64,000 nt of DNA, taken from the NCBI GenBank assembly GCA_025738555.1, contig JAOVFP010000001.1:496001-560000 (forward strand), written 5' to 3'. The position numbers and the translations under genes are program-made. Below the pieces are notes generated by a model. The model searched no databases, was not told the DNA's origin, and was given only the letters and a program-made list of their open reading frames with translations. Source of the DNA: Cyathus striatus. Lineage: Eukaryota; Basidiomycota; Agaricomycetes; Agaricales; Nidulariaceae. This document shows, in pieces, positions 34,412-46,358 of the stretch (its first letter is position 1; each line of letters starts with the position of its first letter).

Positions 34412-34678
34412 TTAAAGGCTTGCATACCCATCATTGTTGTTGTTGTTCTTGCTGTCTTCACTGTCTATCTCACCATCCCCCCTGTGACCATCGGTAGGGC
34501 CCAGTGCAATCATGACTTTGCCATCAAGCTCCTCAGTGAATTCAGGATTCAGTCTCTCAATTTCTAGCTCCATGTCGCTATCTGAATCATCTAGCCAGTC
34601 TTCTGCTCTGGTGCCACTGTCTTCAAAATCAGACACTTCCGCTGTGTCCACATCCTCATCCGTAAGATCTGTATCTTG
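34412..34678 (-). pseudogene. Acidic protein gene, 3' part, split by a transposon
   Basis: Minus-strand frame with DLTDEDVDTAEVSDFED, then WLDDSDSDMELEIERL, ending EDSKNNNNNDGYASL. The reading frame continues upstream of the transposon at 36541 and above (SNSPPAVPDEQDT) exactly through the 8-bp duplicated target, so the element at 34679-36540 lies within an exon. The protein is strongly acidic with an Asn run at the C-terminus. No domain is recognised and the function is unknown. A start at 34702 would lie inside the transposon end and is not the true start. Confidence 0.55.
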
Positions 34679-35334
34679 AGGGGTGTTAGCCAATTTGATC
34701 ATAAAAAGCCCAGGATTTTAATGGGATTGAACATTTTCATATTAAACAATTTGGTAATAGACTCACACATGGACAAAAAATGTGAAAGAATGGTGAAATA
34801 TGTGATTCTACATCACATCAAACTTACACATCTCAGTTATTAGATGATCTATTGGTTATAATGATATCTTCAATAGTCACTATTTAGTTTGATTTACTGA
34901 TACAGAGAGGTAATGAGAACTATCTTCACTCTTATTGACATTGTGTCACAATCAGTTTCACTTCTACACTGCCATATGTATTCACACCTCTGATATATGT
35001 TGTTTATACTTATACTCAGATAGCATGACTTCATCTTTGAGACAAGCATATGACTATTGGCAGGATCAACCAGGTAACTACTCAGATGGAATCAGAAAGT
35101 GGTTCATGCATATACTATTGCTCAGTATGTCCTACTTAACATAGTTATCAAATTTAGATATGTTGTCAATGTCAAAGGCCAAATTACATCACTGAGCTGC
35201 AAAGTGACAAATGTAACATATGCAAAGAGTATGATGAGTGATAATGTGAATCAAAAGAGTAACACCCATCAAATACATGATAGATGTGCAAAGTGTGACA
35301 AATGTAAGTATGTGACATGTGTGACGAGGGCCAA

Positions 35335-35770
35335 AAGTGTGACAAATGTGACGTGCGTGACGCGCATGAAAAGAGTGACACACATGAAAAGCGTGACGCG
35401 CATGAAAAGCGTGACGCGCGTGAAAAGCGTGACGCGCATGAAAAGCGTGACGCGCATGAAAAGCGTGACGCGCGTGAAAAGCGTGACGCGCGTGAAAAGC
35501 GTGACGCGCGTGAAAAGCGTGACGCGCGTGAAAAGCGTGACGCGCGTGAAAAGCGTGAAAAGCGTGACGCGCGTGAAAAGCGTGACGCGCGTGAAAAGCG
35601 TGACGCGCGTGAAAAGCGTGACGCGCGTGAAAAGCGTGACGCGCGTGAAAAGCGTGACGCGCGTGAAAAGCGTGACGCGCGTGAAAAGCGTGACGCGCGT
35701 GAAAAGCGTGACGCGCGTGAAAAGCGTGACGCGCGTGAAAAGCGTGACGCGCGTGAAAAGCGTGACAAAT
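35335..35770. repeat. 18-bp satellite GTGACGCGCGTGAAAAGC
   Basis: About 22 units, many identical, with edge variants (GCGCATGAAAAG) on the left. Because 18 is a multiple of three and the motif lacks stops, four frames stay open for 170-280 codons. These are not genes. Confidence 0.9.
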
Positions 35771-36009
35771 GTGTGACAACTGTGATGCGTGCGAATATAT
35801 GTGACAGCTGTGACACGTGCGAACATACATGAAAGATGGGTAGATGTGACGCATGTGAATACATGTGACAGATGCGACACGTGCGAATATACATGAAAGA
35901 TGGGCAGATGTGACACATGTGAATATACGTGACAGATGTGACGCGTGCGAATATATGTGACAGATGTGACGCGTGCGAATATATGTGACCAATGTGACAT
36001 TTACTAATA

Positions 36010-36420
36010 TATATGAGACCTATGATCACCTATGATCACCTGTGAAATCATTAGTAGTAATAATATGTGAATGCACACTTGAAATGACCTATGATCACCT
36101 ATGATCACCTTGGAAATCATTAGTAGTAATAATAGGTGAATATGCACTTGAAATGACCTATGATCACCTATGATCACCTTGAAAATCATTAGTAGTAATA
36201 ATAGGTGAATACACACTTGAAAAAGCCTATGATCACCTATGATCACCACTACATTCATTAGTAACCCATAGATTCATTAGTAGTAACAAAATATGAATAC
36301 ACACTTGAAATGGCCTATGATCACCTATGATCACCTTGGAAACTATTAGTAGTAATAGTATATGAATATGCACTTGAAATAACCTATGATCACCTATGAT
36401 CACCACTACATTCATTAAGT
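36010..36420. repeat. About 70-bp units with TGATCAC palindromes
   Basis: Five to six units with CCTATGATCACCTATGATCA, ATTAGTAGTAATAATA and ACACTTGAAAT. They lie in the right part of the element at 34679-36540 and parallel the TGATCATATGTGATCA units at 24480-25015. Confidence 0.8.
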
Positions 36421-36540
36421 AACCCATAGATTCATTAGTAAATATATAATAGTAGAGGCACTCATAAAAAGCCCTGGTTTTATGATTGCGGCACTCATAA
36501 ATCCTGGGCTTTTTATGATCACAATTGGCTGACACTAATG

Positions 36541-36702
36541 GTATCTTGTTCATCTGGAACTGCAGGTGGTGAGTTACTTAGATGGCCTATGCCACCTCTG
36601 AAATAGCGCATAAGCATGTCTCTGTCAACGAATCTTTGAAGATAACAGCAAAATATATATTGTTAGTAGATATAAACAGTGTATTGATTAAAATGCTCAC
36701 AT
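36541..36702 (-). pseudogene. Acidic protein gene, 5' side fragment
   Basis: The minus-strand peptide SNSPPAVPDEQDT joins in frame to DLTDEDVDTAEV at 34670 when the transposon and one TSD are removed. Upstream coding is lost at 36702, where the next hAT-like element starts. Confidence 0.45.
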
Positions 36703-39382
36703 TCGAGCTCTTTACACTTAGCCATGTGTTCTGTACGGATCCGTGCGGAATCCGTGCGGAATCCGTACGGAATCCGTACGGAATTTTCGGAGTCCGTGCG
36801 GAATCTGCACAGATTTTTTTCATTTTGGCAGAGGTTTTTTTGGGTCTGTACAGATTCCGCACAGATTCCGAAAATTCCGTACGGATTACGCAGAATTCCT
36901 CGGAATTCCGCATTACAGACCTGAAAATTCTGTACAGATTCTGTACAGAATCTGTACAGAATTTTATTATACTTGTTTCCTTGCATGTGACACTCTGCAT
37001 TAAGCATGACACTAGGTGTTGAGTGTGATACTAGGTGTTGAGTGTGACACTATACGTTAAATGTGACACTATAAGCGTGACACCAGGTGTTGAGTGTGAC
37101 ACTATACATTAAATGTGACACTATAAATGTGACACTAGGTGTTGAGTGTGATACTATACATTAAATGTGACACTATAAATGTGACACTAGGTGTTGAGTG
37201 TGATACTATACATTAAATGTGACACTATAAGCGTGACACTAGGTGTTGAGTGTGACACTAGATGTTGAGTGTGATACTAGGTGTTGAGTGTGATACTATA
37301 CATTAAATGTGACACTATAAGTGTGACACTAGGTGTTGAGTGTGATACTATAGATTAAATGTAACATGATAAACGTGACACTAGGTGTTGAGTGTGATAC
37401 TAGGCATTGAGTGTGATACTATACATTAAATGTGACACTATAAGCGTGACACTAGGTGTTGAGTGTGACACTATATGTTAAATGTGACACTATATGTTAA
37501 ATGTGACACTATAAGCGTGACACTAGGTGTTGAGTGTGATACTAGGTGTTGAGTGTGACACTAAGCATTGAGTGTGACACTAAGTGTTAAGTGTGACACT
37601 AAGCATTGAGTGTGACACTAAGCATTGAGTGTGACACTAAGTGTTGAGTGTGACACTAAGTGTTGAGTGTGACACTCTGCATTAAGCGTGACACTCTGCA
37701 TTAAGCGTGACACTAAGGGTTGAGTGTGACACTAAGGGTTGAGTGTGACACTAAGGGTTGAGTGTGACACTAAGCATTGAGTGTGACACTCTGCATTAAG
37801 CGTGACACTAAGCATTGAGTGTGACACTAAGCGTTGAGTGTGACACTAAGGGTTAAGTGTGACACTAAGTGTTGAGTGTGACACTAAGCATTGAGTGTGA
37901 CACTCTGCATTAAGCGTGACACTAAGGGTTGAGTGTGACACTAAGCATTGAGTGTGACACTAAGCATTGGGTGTGACACTAAGCATTGAGTGTGACACTA
38001 AGTGTTGAGTGTGACACTAAGTGTTGAGTGTGACACTAAGTGTTGAGTGTGACACTAAGTGTTGAGTGTGACACTAAGTGTTGAGTGTGACACTAAGTGT
38101 TGAGTGTGACACTAAGTGTTGAGTGTGACACTAAGTGTTGAGTGTGACACTAAGTGTTGAGTGTGACACTAAGTGTTGAGTGTGACACTAAGTGTTGAGT
38201 GTGACACTAAGTGTTGAGTGTGACACTAAGTGTTGAGTGTGACACTAAGTGTTGAGTGTGACACTAAGTGTTGAGTGTGACACTCTGCATTAAGCGTGAC
38301 ACTCTGCATTAAGCGTGACACTAAGGGTTGAGTGTGACACTAAGGGTTGAGTGTGACACTAAGCATTGAGTGTGACACTCTGCATTAAGCGTGACACTAA
38401 GCATTGAGTGTGACACTAAGCGTTGAGTGTGACACTAAGGGTTAAGTGTGACACTAAGTGTTGAGTGTGACACTAAGCATTGAGTGTGACACTCTGCATT
38501 AAGCGTGACACTAAGGGTTGAGTGTGACACTAAGCATTGAGTGTGACACTAAGCATTGGGTGTGACACTAAGCATTGAGTGTGACACTAAGTGTTGAGTG
38601 TGACACTAAGTGTTGAGTGTGACACTAAGTGTTGAGTGTGACACTAAGTGTTGAGTGTGACACTAAGTGTTGAGTGTGACACTAAGTGTTGAGTGTGACA
38701 CTAAGTGTTGAGTGTGACACTAAGTGTTGAGTGTGACACTAAGTGTTGAGTGTGACACTAAGTGTTGAGTGTGACACTCTGCATTAAGCGTGACACTAAG
38801 GGTTGAGTGTCACACTAAGCATTGAGTGTGACACTAAGCGTTGAGTGTCACACTAAGCATTGAGTATGACTAAGCATGACACTAAGTGTTGAGTGTGACA
38901 CTATACATTAAACATAATACTATACATTAAGCATGACACTAAGTATTGAGTGTGACACTATGCATTAAGCATAACACTCTGCATTAAGTGTGACACTAAG
39001 TGTTGAGTGTGATACTATACATTAAGCATAACACTATGCATTAAGTGTGATACTATGCATTGAGAATGATACTATATATTGAGTGTATCATGGATTTTGT
39101 ATAGTGTGACACTTTTCACCTAGAGTTACACTTGACATGTGTGACAAGGCAGCAATGCATAAATCCACACAGAATCCATGCAGAATATGTATGGAATCCA
39201 TATAGAATAATCACCTCTAATAATAATAATAGCTACTATATAAATTCTGTATGGTATCTATACAGGTCTGTACGGGTCTGTACGGATCCGTACGGAATTT
39301 TCGGATTCCGTGCGGATTCCGTACGGATCCGTGCGGATCCGTACAGATCCGTACAGACCTCTTGGGGGAGTGTAAATTACTG
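36703..39382. mobile_element. hAT-like element filled with 19-bp satellite, copy 4
   Basis: It has the same ends as the element at 28770-30460 (GAGCTCTTTACACTTAGCC, GGGAGTGTAAATTACTG). Subterminal GGAATCCGTACGGAAT and GATCCGTACAGA palindromes are richer. The flanks (TCACATTC left, ATAATTTG right) do not match, so the TSD is missing. The right flank enters the NB-ARC/TPR copy in mid-gene. Confidence 0.75.
36990..39090. repeat. 19-bp GTGTGACAC satellite with higher-order repeats
   Basis: Over 100 units of GTGTGACACTAAGYRTTGA type. A block of variant units (CTCTGCATTAAGC, CTAAGGGTTGA, and the rare CATTGGGTG) starting at about 37671 recurs in the same order from about 38280, each followed by a run of identical CTAAGTGTTGA units. 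Confidence 0.85.
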
Positions 39383-40083
39383 ATAATTTGGCATTAGCTT
39401 ATTCTGACCTTGGAAAATGGAATGAGGCAGAAGAGTTGCAGGCACATGTCTTGGAGATACATACCAAGCTGCTAGGTGGAGAGCACCGAAATACATTGAC
39501 CAGTATGGATAATTTGGCATTGATATATTCCAAGCTTGGAAAATGGAATGAGGCAGAAGAGATGCAGACACATGTCTTGGAGATATATACCAAGCTGCTA
39601 GGTGGAGAGCACCCAGATACACTGATAAGTATGAATAATTTGGCATCAACTTATTCTGATCTTGGTAAATGGAATGACGCAGAAGAGTTGCAGGCACATG
39701 TCTTGGAGATACATACCAAGCTGCTAGGTGGAGAGCACCCAGATACACTGAGAAGTATGAATAATTTGGCAATGTCATTTTTTAAGCTGGGAAAATTGAA
39801 TGAGGCAGAAGAGTTACAGGCACATGTCTTGGAGATATATACCAATCTGCTAGGTGGAGAGCACCCAGATACACTGAGAAGTATGAATAGTTTGGCATCA
39901 ACTTATTCTGATCTTGGAAAATGGAATGAGGCAGAAGATTTGCAGGCACAAGTCTTGGAGATACATACCAAGCTACTGGGTGAAGACCATCCTGATACTG
40001 AAATTAATTCTTCTATTGTAAATTTTAATGAGCCACAGAGCCTGGAGGTTGTTGATTTAAGTGAGCACACACATTCACCATAG
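39383..40083 (+). pseudogene. TPR array of an NB-ARC/TPR gene, 5'-truncated
   Basis: About 230 codons remain open with five TPR (kinesin-light-chain-like) units of 42 residues, for example YSDLGKWNEAEELQ followed by LLGGEHPDTL. The end is NFNEPQSLEVVDLSEHTHSP and a stop. TPR domains bind partner proteins, and in fungal NB-ARC/TPR proteins they follow an ATPase switch. Here the ATPase and start are missing, and the frame begins abruptly at the right end of the hAT-like element. DNA identity with 56100-56990, including the downstream UTR, is high. It probably has no promoter. Confidence 0.75.
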
Positions 40084-40500
40084 AGCTCATAAGTTCTTTT
40101 ATTTATCATTTATTTCCTTTCACCCTTTTATTTATTATATGCTTCAGTGACACTTATGGGGGGAATATACAGACTACTTGATACAATCTTACACCTCAGT
40201 TATTGTATTGCTATATTACACTGAGGTGAGAGTTATATGTACTATTTCTTCCTATCACATTTACTTATTTATCACATTATCAATAGAAAGAGAGATTTAT
40301 AATTTAGTCAACTTAAATATACTTCACTATAATTACTCACATATTTACATATTATTAGTGCTTTGTTATAATAAAAACATCTAATTAGTATTTCTTATAA
40401 GAATTACAATAAGTATAAAGAAGTAGGGCCAGCAAGCAGCAAAGCCCACTACCTATATATAATTAAAGTAGACATAGCTTTAATAGTTGAACTACTACTT
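40084..40500. other. AT-rich, shared 3' flank of TPR copies
   Basis: 40084-40200 matches 56860-56990 (TTTATTTCCTTTCACCCTTT). A motif TAGGGCCAGCAAGCAGC followed by AAAGCCCACTACC at 40423-40453 recurs at 58313-58343 and, inverted and diverged, at 61906-61937. No gene. Confidence 0.5.
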
Positions 40501-40739
40501 AATAGCAGTACTTTCTGCACACCCACCTATATACATGTACTCCATGTGTAGTACACATTTACATGTGAAATCCACATGGAATCCACATATCTGGAAAAAA
40601 GTACACAATTTCCATGTGGAGTACACATGGTTTCCACCTTTCTTATAACTTGATGAAAATAACAGTTGAAAGGTGTACTTAAGGTGTACTTCATGTGTAC
40701 TTTTCCATGTGAATTCCATGTGGACTACACTCTCATTCT

Positions 40740-41700
40740 CATTCCCCCTCCTCTCCTCCCCCCATGTCACTCGTTGTTCTCCCCTCCCCCCCTGTCACTC
40801 ATTGTTCTTCTCTCCCCCCCTTGTCACTCTCACTCTCCTCCCCCCCTCACTCTCCTCCCACTTCACTCTCCTCCCACCTCACCCTCCTCCCACCTTGCTC
40901 TCTTCCTCCCTTGCTCTTCTCCTCCCTCCCTCACTTCCCTCCTCTCCTCCTCCCTTGCTTTTGGGCCTGGACAAGATGGCACCAAGGTAACACAAGGGGG
41001 GAGGTGAGTGACATGGTGTTGCCATCTTCACATAATGGGGGGGAGGGGCAGCCAAATGACATGGCACCATCACTGACATGATACAGGGGAGAGGAAGGAC
41101 GAGGGGGGGCAGGTGAGGTGGTGTCTGCCATCTTCGAAAAACAGGGGAGGGATGCTTGAATGATGTGGCACTGTTGTTGACACAATGCAGGGGAGAGGAT
41201 GAGGGGGGGCAGGTGACGTGATGTCTGCCATCTTTGCAAAATGAGGGAGGGGCAGCCAAACAACATGGCACCATAGTCGACACAATGCAGGGGAGAGGAC
41301 AAGGGGGGCAGGTGATGTGATGTCTGCCATCTTTGCAAAATGAACATGTTACCATCGTCGACACAATGCAGGGGAGAGGAAGGATGAGGGGGGGCAGGCA
41401 ATGTGGCATCTGTCATCTTTGCAAAACAGGGAGGGGCGGCCAAGGATGTGCACCATCACCAAGGTGACACATGGGGTGGAAGAGAAGATAAGAGGGGGGC
41501 AATGTGGCATCTGCCATCTTTGCAAAACAGGGAGGGGCAGTCAAGGGATGTGGCACCATCACCAAGGTGACACACAGGGTGGGAGAGAAGATGAGGGGCA
41601 GGTGAGATGGTGTTGCCATCAAGTGAGGGTGTGGCATCTACAAAACACAGATGACACTGCTGGAAAACAAGATAGTGGGTGGTAAGAGGAGAGGAGAGAT
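40740..41700. repeat. Pyrimidine tract and GGGGCAG minisatellite
   Basis: 40740-40960 is CTCCTCCC-type tandem sequence. From 40980 there are about 90-110-bp units containing ACATGGCACCAT, TGACACAATGCAGGGGAGAG and GATGTCTGCCATCTTTGCAA. All reading frames across it are low complexity. Confidence 0.75.
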
Positions 41701-42007
41701 GGACATACCTGGTGAGCAGCAATGTGGCATAAACATTGCTGCAGGCCTTCAGGGAATGGAGTTGCAGTGGTGGACACATATATTGAGGGGGCTTGAGGTT
41801 GGTGACAAGGTGTTTCTGACAGCATGTCAGTGATGTTGATGTGATGGGAGAGGGTGGGAGTAGGCAGGAGTGTAGGTGCAGAGGTGGAAGGGGGAGGGGC
41901 CAGGTGACGTGGCTGAGCAGTGAGCACTGGTGACATGTCACCTGGGTATGTATCAATTACTGATAGCTGTATGAGCAGTATACATAGCACTACATTTAAA
42001 AGTTTTT

Positions 42008-42095
42008 CAAGGGTGCTGTGGCCAAATGGTTAGTTGTGTCAACCTGGAACTGCTGAAAGGTAAGGTCTAGAGTTCAATTACCATTGGGGACTGAT
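42008..42095 (+). repeat. tRNA-derived SINE head (candidate)
   Basis: An A-box-like TGGCCAAATGG is followed by a B-box-like GAGTTCAATTACC about 60 nt later, reminiscent of class II (Ser/Leu) tRNAs. There is no convincing cloverleaf. The LTR at 42133 follows. Confidence 0.35.
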
Positions 42096-42132
42096 TTTGT
42101 TATTCAATTTCTTTTTACTATGCTTAGTAAGC

Positions 42133-43000
42133 TGATGCACTGAATTTGTGATTTGTATTTAAATACTACTAATATATATTGTAACACTCAAATAATCATT
42201 GCAAACCACAGGCTTTAAGTTCAAGGGAGAGATAACACAGATTATGTATAAATAGTATAAAGGAAGTCAACTATAGATTCAAAACCTTTCTAATATGAAA
42301 TTAATCAGTTCAAGTACTGATCAGATTTGTTTCTATTCCAATTTATTCCACTCCTAGAGTGGAAGAAGCCTAGGATTTCTCCTGAGATTGCTTGCTTTTC
42401 CTCCTCATTCCTGTCCTCCTTATATATCTTCTACAAATAAAACTGTACCGTACCTATATATGGAAATGAACTACTCTAGACTACTCTATATGATGTCATA
42501 ATGTTGTTTCCAACATATTGACCATGTGGGAGCAACAATACATGTGGAATTCCATGTGGTAGATCAAACAGCAGGATAATTTTGGAGTACAAGTACAAAG
42601 TAACATGATGTGTTCCAGGCTATGTGTAACTGCAGTAACCAGTTTGGAGATAACAGTTCTAACGCCTCGCATTTGATCATGTGACAAGAATGCACAGAAC
42701 ACATTCTCTTAGGTTTAATCAAGTACTGGTAGTCTTTTGGACTCTAGTAATTAGATAACACACATCTTGTATTATTCCTTTAATATATATCAAATAGATA
42801 TTTCTGCTGGCAGTGCAGGACTCAACCCCAGCTCTCAGATGTCCCATTCCCTTAGTAATATATTCAAAATAGAACATTTTGATTGGCAACTTGGGACTTG
42901 CCCCAACCCTTGTACTCATGATGTGCATTACTAATACTGAGTTATAATATTATATGACAAATAGAGAGATTTAACCATTAAATAGTTTTAAGGTGTATCA
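42133..43000 (-). mobile_element. Solo LTR, copy B (reverse)
   Basis: 868 bp, minus orientation, ends TGATGCAC and GTGTATCA on the plus strand. AAGC flanks both sides (4-bp TSD). Sequence is shared with copies A and C throughout. Confidence 0.75.
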
Positions 43001-43807
43001 AAGCAACAAGTGTAATACTTGCAAGTATTCCATGTGGAATACATGTGAAATACCTGTAGCCATATGCACTGCATGTGAAATGCATATGAATTCCACAATA
43101 CATTTACACATGGAATTCTGCCATTCCACCTGCATATGTGCACTTCATGTGTAAAAAAATTCAAAAATTGTATGGAAATTTTCGAATTTGAATACATCCA
43201 AAGCTATGTGAAGTACACATGAAGTGCACATGGAGTGCACATGTAAAGGTGGAATACACATGTATTCCACATGTAACAGGGGGTGAGTGTAATGTCCTCC
43301 TGACATTACATGATCTGGATTAGGTATGTCAACCAGCATTGACCTTTCCACTGAGGTACCACCGACTCTATTCCTCCCACCTCCACATGACTTCATAGGC
43401 AAGATCTTGCATTTGCAATGATCTTCCTGCTTCAGTGGTTCAAAGAAGACTGCAGAGATTTTGCACTGTCAGTACTCTTGTTGTGTCATATACTTCATGC
43501 TATTTTTGAGACACATCCTCACTATTTTCTTTACTTGTCAATTTAAACTTTTTCATTCATGACTGAATGCTCTCCCTCATCTATTGGATATCAACCAATT
43601 GACCCTCAATTAGAACAAGGTTCCCAATCTACCAACATTGAGTATCCCATTGCTTCAGAGCTTTTAGGTAGAGAGACCTGGTCAACAAGAGGTTCTAAGA
43701 AGGCTAGGGGAACATCCACATGAGCTGGGCAAAGTGGACCACGAGTACCTCATGGCACTGAGACCCACTTTGCTTCAGATGATGGGGGTTGAGCACTGTC
43801 AGGAGCC

Positions 43808-44791
43808 ATGACTCATCAATTGTTTGGACCCACCACATTTTCTCAACCATCTTGGAGAGAGAACCACCCCTCTCAGTCCAACACTCTCTCTTCCAGAGGT
43901 ATCCAACAGTCTGATTCAAGGGGAGATCATCAAGACACCAATTTCCCTGCATCTTGCGGCAAGGTTGACCATGCCACTTGCAGACCATTTGGAAGTGAGA
44001 GAGAACAACTCAACACCTGGGACAACAGCAGTTTATTTGAACATGATGTGGTCTTCAAACTTGATGAGGTGCTTTGATGATTATGCTGAGGCAAGTCTAC
44101 CAGAACATCTGCCATCATTTCATTTGGATGTATCATACCCCATTTCAAACCTAGGGATGGATCCACTGCTGACAAAGCCTTTGAATCATACCTTGAGGAA
44201 CTTGATGAGTTCACAAAGAGAGAGTCCAAGTCACATGAGTATGGGATTGCATCTCTTGGGGCAAAGGGAGATTACAGGAAAGGGAACTCCCTTAAATGCC
44301 CATGAATCTATCAAGAGCATTCTTCGAGCCACACTTCCTATGGAGACACCTCCCACCTCAGTGAGGATGAACCAGATGAGTGAGAATCCAGTAAATGCCG
44401 GCACAATTTCCTCAATGACATGCCATTCTACAAGAATGATCTCCAGGAAGTGTGCCTCACTCATCCCAAAGTCATTCAAACCCAGAAAACTATCAAATTG
44501 TATGCCAATGACATCAATGCTGTGTGCTGGTGGATGATGCAATTGTCTCAGGTCGACAATTTCCCTGAATCAGAGTGGGACAACATCATCAAGGGACATC
44601 CAGACAATCTTTCAGTTGTCTCAGCTGCCATTAGTGCTCCCAACAGAATTGGAGACCTTGAGCCTGGATCAACAACTGCAGTCTCAGCTCCCAAACAATT
44701 CATCACAGAAGGTAAATGGTATACATCATGGCAATATACCAATAATGCCACTCTCAGATTGGTAGGATTTAAGAGAGGTTACGAGTTTTGA
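43808..44791 (+). pseudogene. Degenerate coding region, probably TE-derived
   Basis: One frame gives PTTFSQPSWRENHPSQS, then, beyond stops, DKAFESYLEELDEFTKRESK (about 44168-44227) and a 123-codon run starting at 44420 (NDINAVCWWMMQL, FPESEWDNIIKGHP). Stops interrupt between the blocks, for example near 44077 and 44306. An overlapping 237-codon frame is out of phase and Met/Pro/Ser-rich, so probably a shadow. The composition suggests a decayed retroelement or DNA-transposon ORF, but no catalytic motif is visible. The family is not identified. Confidence 0.4.
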
Positions 44792-46350
44792 TGTTTTGCA
44801 TTTCGGGTAGGTGAATTGAGTAACTTCTGGCTGTTTAAGAGTTTTGTAGTGCTTACAATGTACATGTTTGTAGCATGAAATATTCATTTGTACTAAGTTA
44901 TGAAGTAAATCACCATAATATTATTATTTGGGTTTGCTGTGGTCAACCAATAGTAGTACCTAAATAGTACCAGAGGTAGAGTTGTACAGGCCAAACTACT
45001 CTTATTCAAATTCATGTTCCTGTGATATCTCGGTTGCCCTAAGCAGTGATTGCGCAAAAAAAATCGACCTAGACACTATTGGTGCACTTGTGCTTCCATT
45101 GATGTCTGAGATTTTCTGCAAGCTCAATATCAGGCATGCTCCCTAAAATGTTATATATATTAAACAGTAATATATTGTATATACTTTTGTTCAACTTGCC
45201 ATAAATGATAATGTTGCATCATACCACCTGTAAGCACATATAAATATCCAAGGAGAAAATTGAGCAACACTAGAACTTACAGATTCAAGTAGAAGGGAGT
45301 ATAATTATTCATGAGTTTAGGACTAGCCAGTGTGTTGCACATCCTAATTATTGTAATGACTGAAATATATGTATATCTGTTACATACCAATTCTCTTCCT
45401 GCTTAGAAGTGGTTGCGAAGGCACCTGGAGGGCACGGGAAAACTATAACAGAAACCCAAAGTGAGTATGGGTATAGGAACAGGAGCAGGAGTGCAGAAGT
45501 GAACTGTGGCTTCAGCATATGTGCTGCGCCACCTGGATATCTCCAGGGAATGGTTCATATTTCACAACAGATGATATCCAATGTAAGGAAATGTTCCAGA
45601 GTATGCGAGGGGCTTTGCCACTACACTAGGCAGTGGGAGATAAACCCGAAGGAAAACCCGGAGTGGGTTTCAGAACTTAGAGTAGGAAGAAAGTGTACAG
45701 AATTGATATGAATACTGAAGACTACCTAGTACATTTGGAAGGCTATTTATATGTACTGGTAAGACATAGGTACGAATTCGAAGACAGAATACTAAGTGTA
45801 AGTAAACGAAATAAAGACTGGGAAAAGAGGAGTAGCGACGCAAATGACATGCTTAGAATGAAGAATAAGAAACTAAACTACATTGCCCATAATGAAATGT
45901 ACAAGTGAGAATGGAAGAGAGGAGTAATGGTATAATGACACAGTGAGGCCATCATAAGAGAAACTAAGTATCCGGGATACCTGATAGAAAACCTGACGGG
46001 TTCTGGGTACATTCCTGGGTGGGAATGTCAGGAAGTGTAAACCCGTAGCGGGTACATTCCGGGAACAGTCCAGGTGTGTTGGAAGGTCACATGGGAACGT
46101 CGGCATGATGTATCCAGACACAGATGTAACAATATCAGTAGATTATTTGATGTTGCTATCAAAGACACATTACCAAAGACAACCACAAAATATAGTGTTC
46201 CATCTTGGATAAATAATGTTACAGTGGGAAAAGTGCATCCTTCATCTTTTGGAAGGTTCCTTAATCACAAACGGGTTAGAACTGTCTCTTTCCCAAGTCC
46301 GATAATCATTAAAAGAAAGAAGACAGCTGTTGCAAAGAAATTAGCAATTT
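44792..46350. other. Unassigned region
   Basis: A frame at 45409-45711 (100 codons) and one at 45693-45908 (72 codons) overlap and lack known motifs. 45960-46070 is rich in GGGTACATTCC-like repeats. No supported gene. Confidence 0.3.
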
Positions 46351-46358
46351 CTTGTGAG

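Larger units (their letters stand above)
34679..36540. mobile_element. GTGACGCGC-array element inserted in a coding exon
   Basis: Left end AGGGGTGTTAGCC and right end GGCTGACACTAATG, with matching inner arms (GATCATAAAAAGCCCAGGAT). GTATCTTG flanks both sides (34671-34678 and 36541-36548), an 8-bp TSD. TIR and module order resemble the element at 24351-27709. The interior has an 18-bp GTGACGCGCGTGAAAAGC array and, on the right, about 70-bp units with TGATCACCTATGATCACC. No transposase is visible. Confidence 0.8.
40505..43303. mobile_element. Possible composite foldback element with CATGTG palindromes
   Basis: The left zone (40505-40740) and right zone (43010-43290) are both dense in CACATGGAATCCACATGT-like palindromes in opposite order. 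Possible ends are CAGTACTTTCTGCACACCC and GGGGGTGAGTGTAATGTCC, loosely like the hAT-like ends elsewhere. No TSD was seen. The interior holds minisatellites, a tRNA-like head and a solo LTR. Confidence 0.35.

Noticed and set aside
35099..36029. Open frames of 225-281 codons rich in RVKSVT, HARHAF or FSRASR repeats on both strands
   Set aside because: They translate an 18-bp stop-free satellite in several frames at once. The repeat explains the open length.
40740..41990. Several Pro/Ser/Leu-rich frames of 90-176 codons
   Set aside because: They fall in pyrimidine tracts and the GGGGCAG minisatellite, and composition follows the DNA repeat.
42008..42095. A functional Ser or Leu tRNA gene
   Set aside because: Box-like words are present but acceptor and anticodon stems do not pair. 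A SINE head is more likely.
43824..44537. A 237-codon plus-strand frame
   Set aside because: Its composition is Met/Pro/Ser-skewed, and another phase carries the better protein-like blocks (DKAFESYLEEL, NDINAVCWW), so this frame is probably a shadow.
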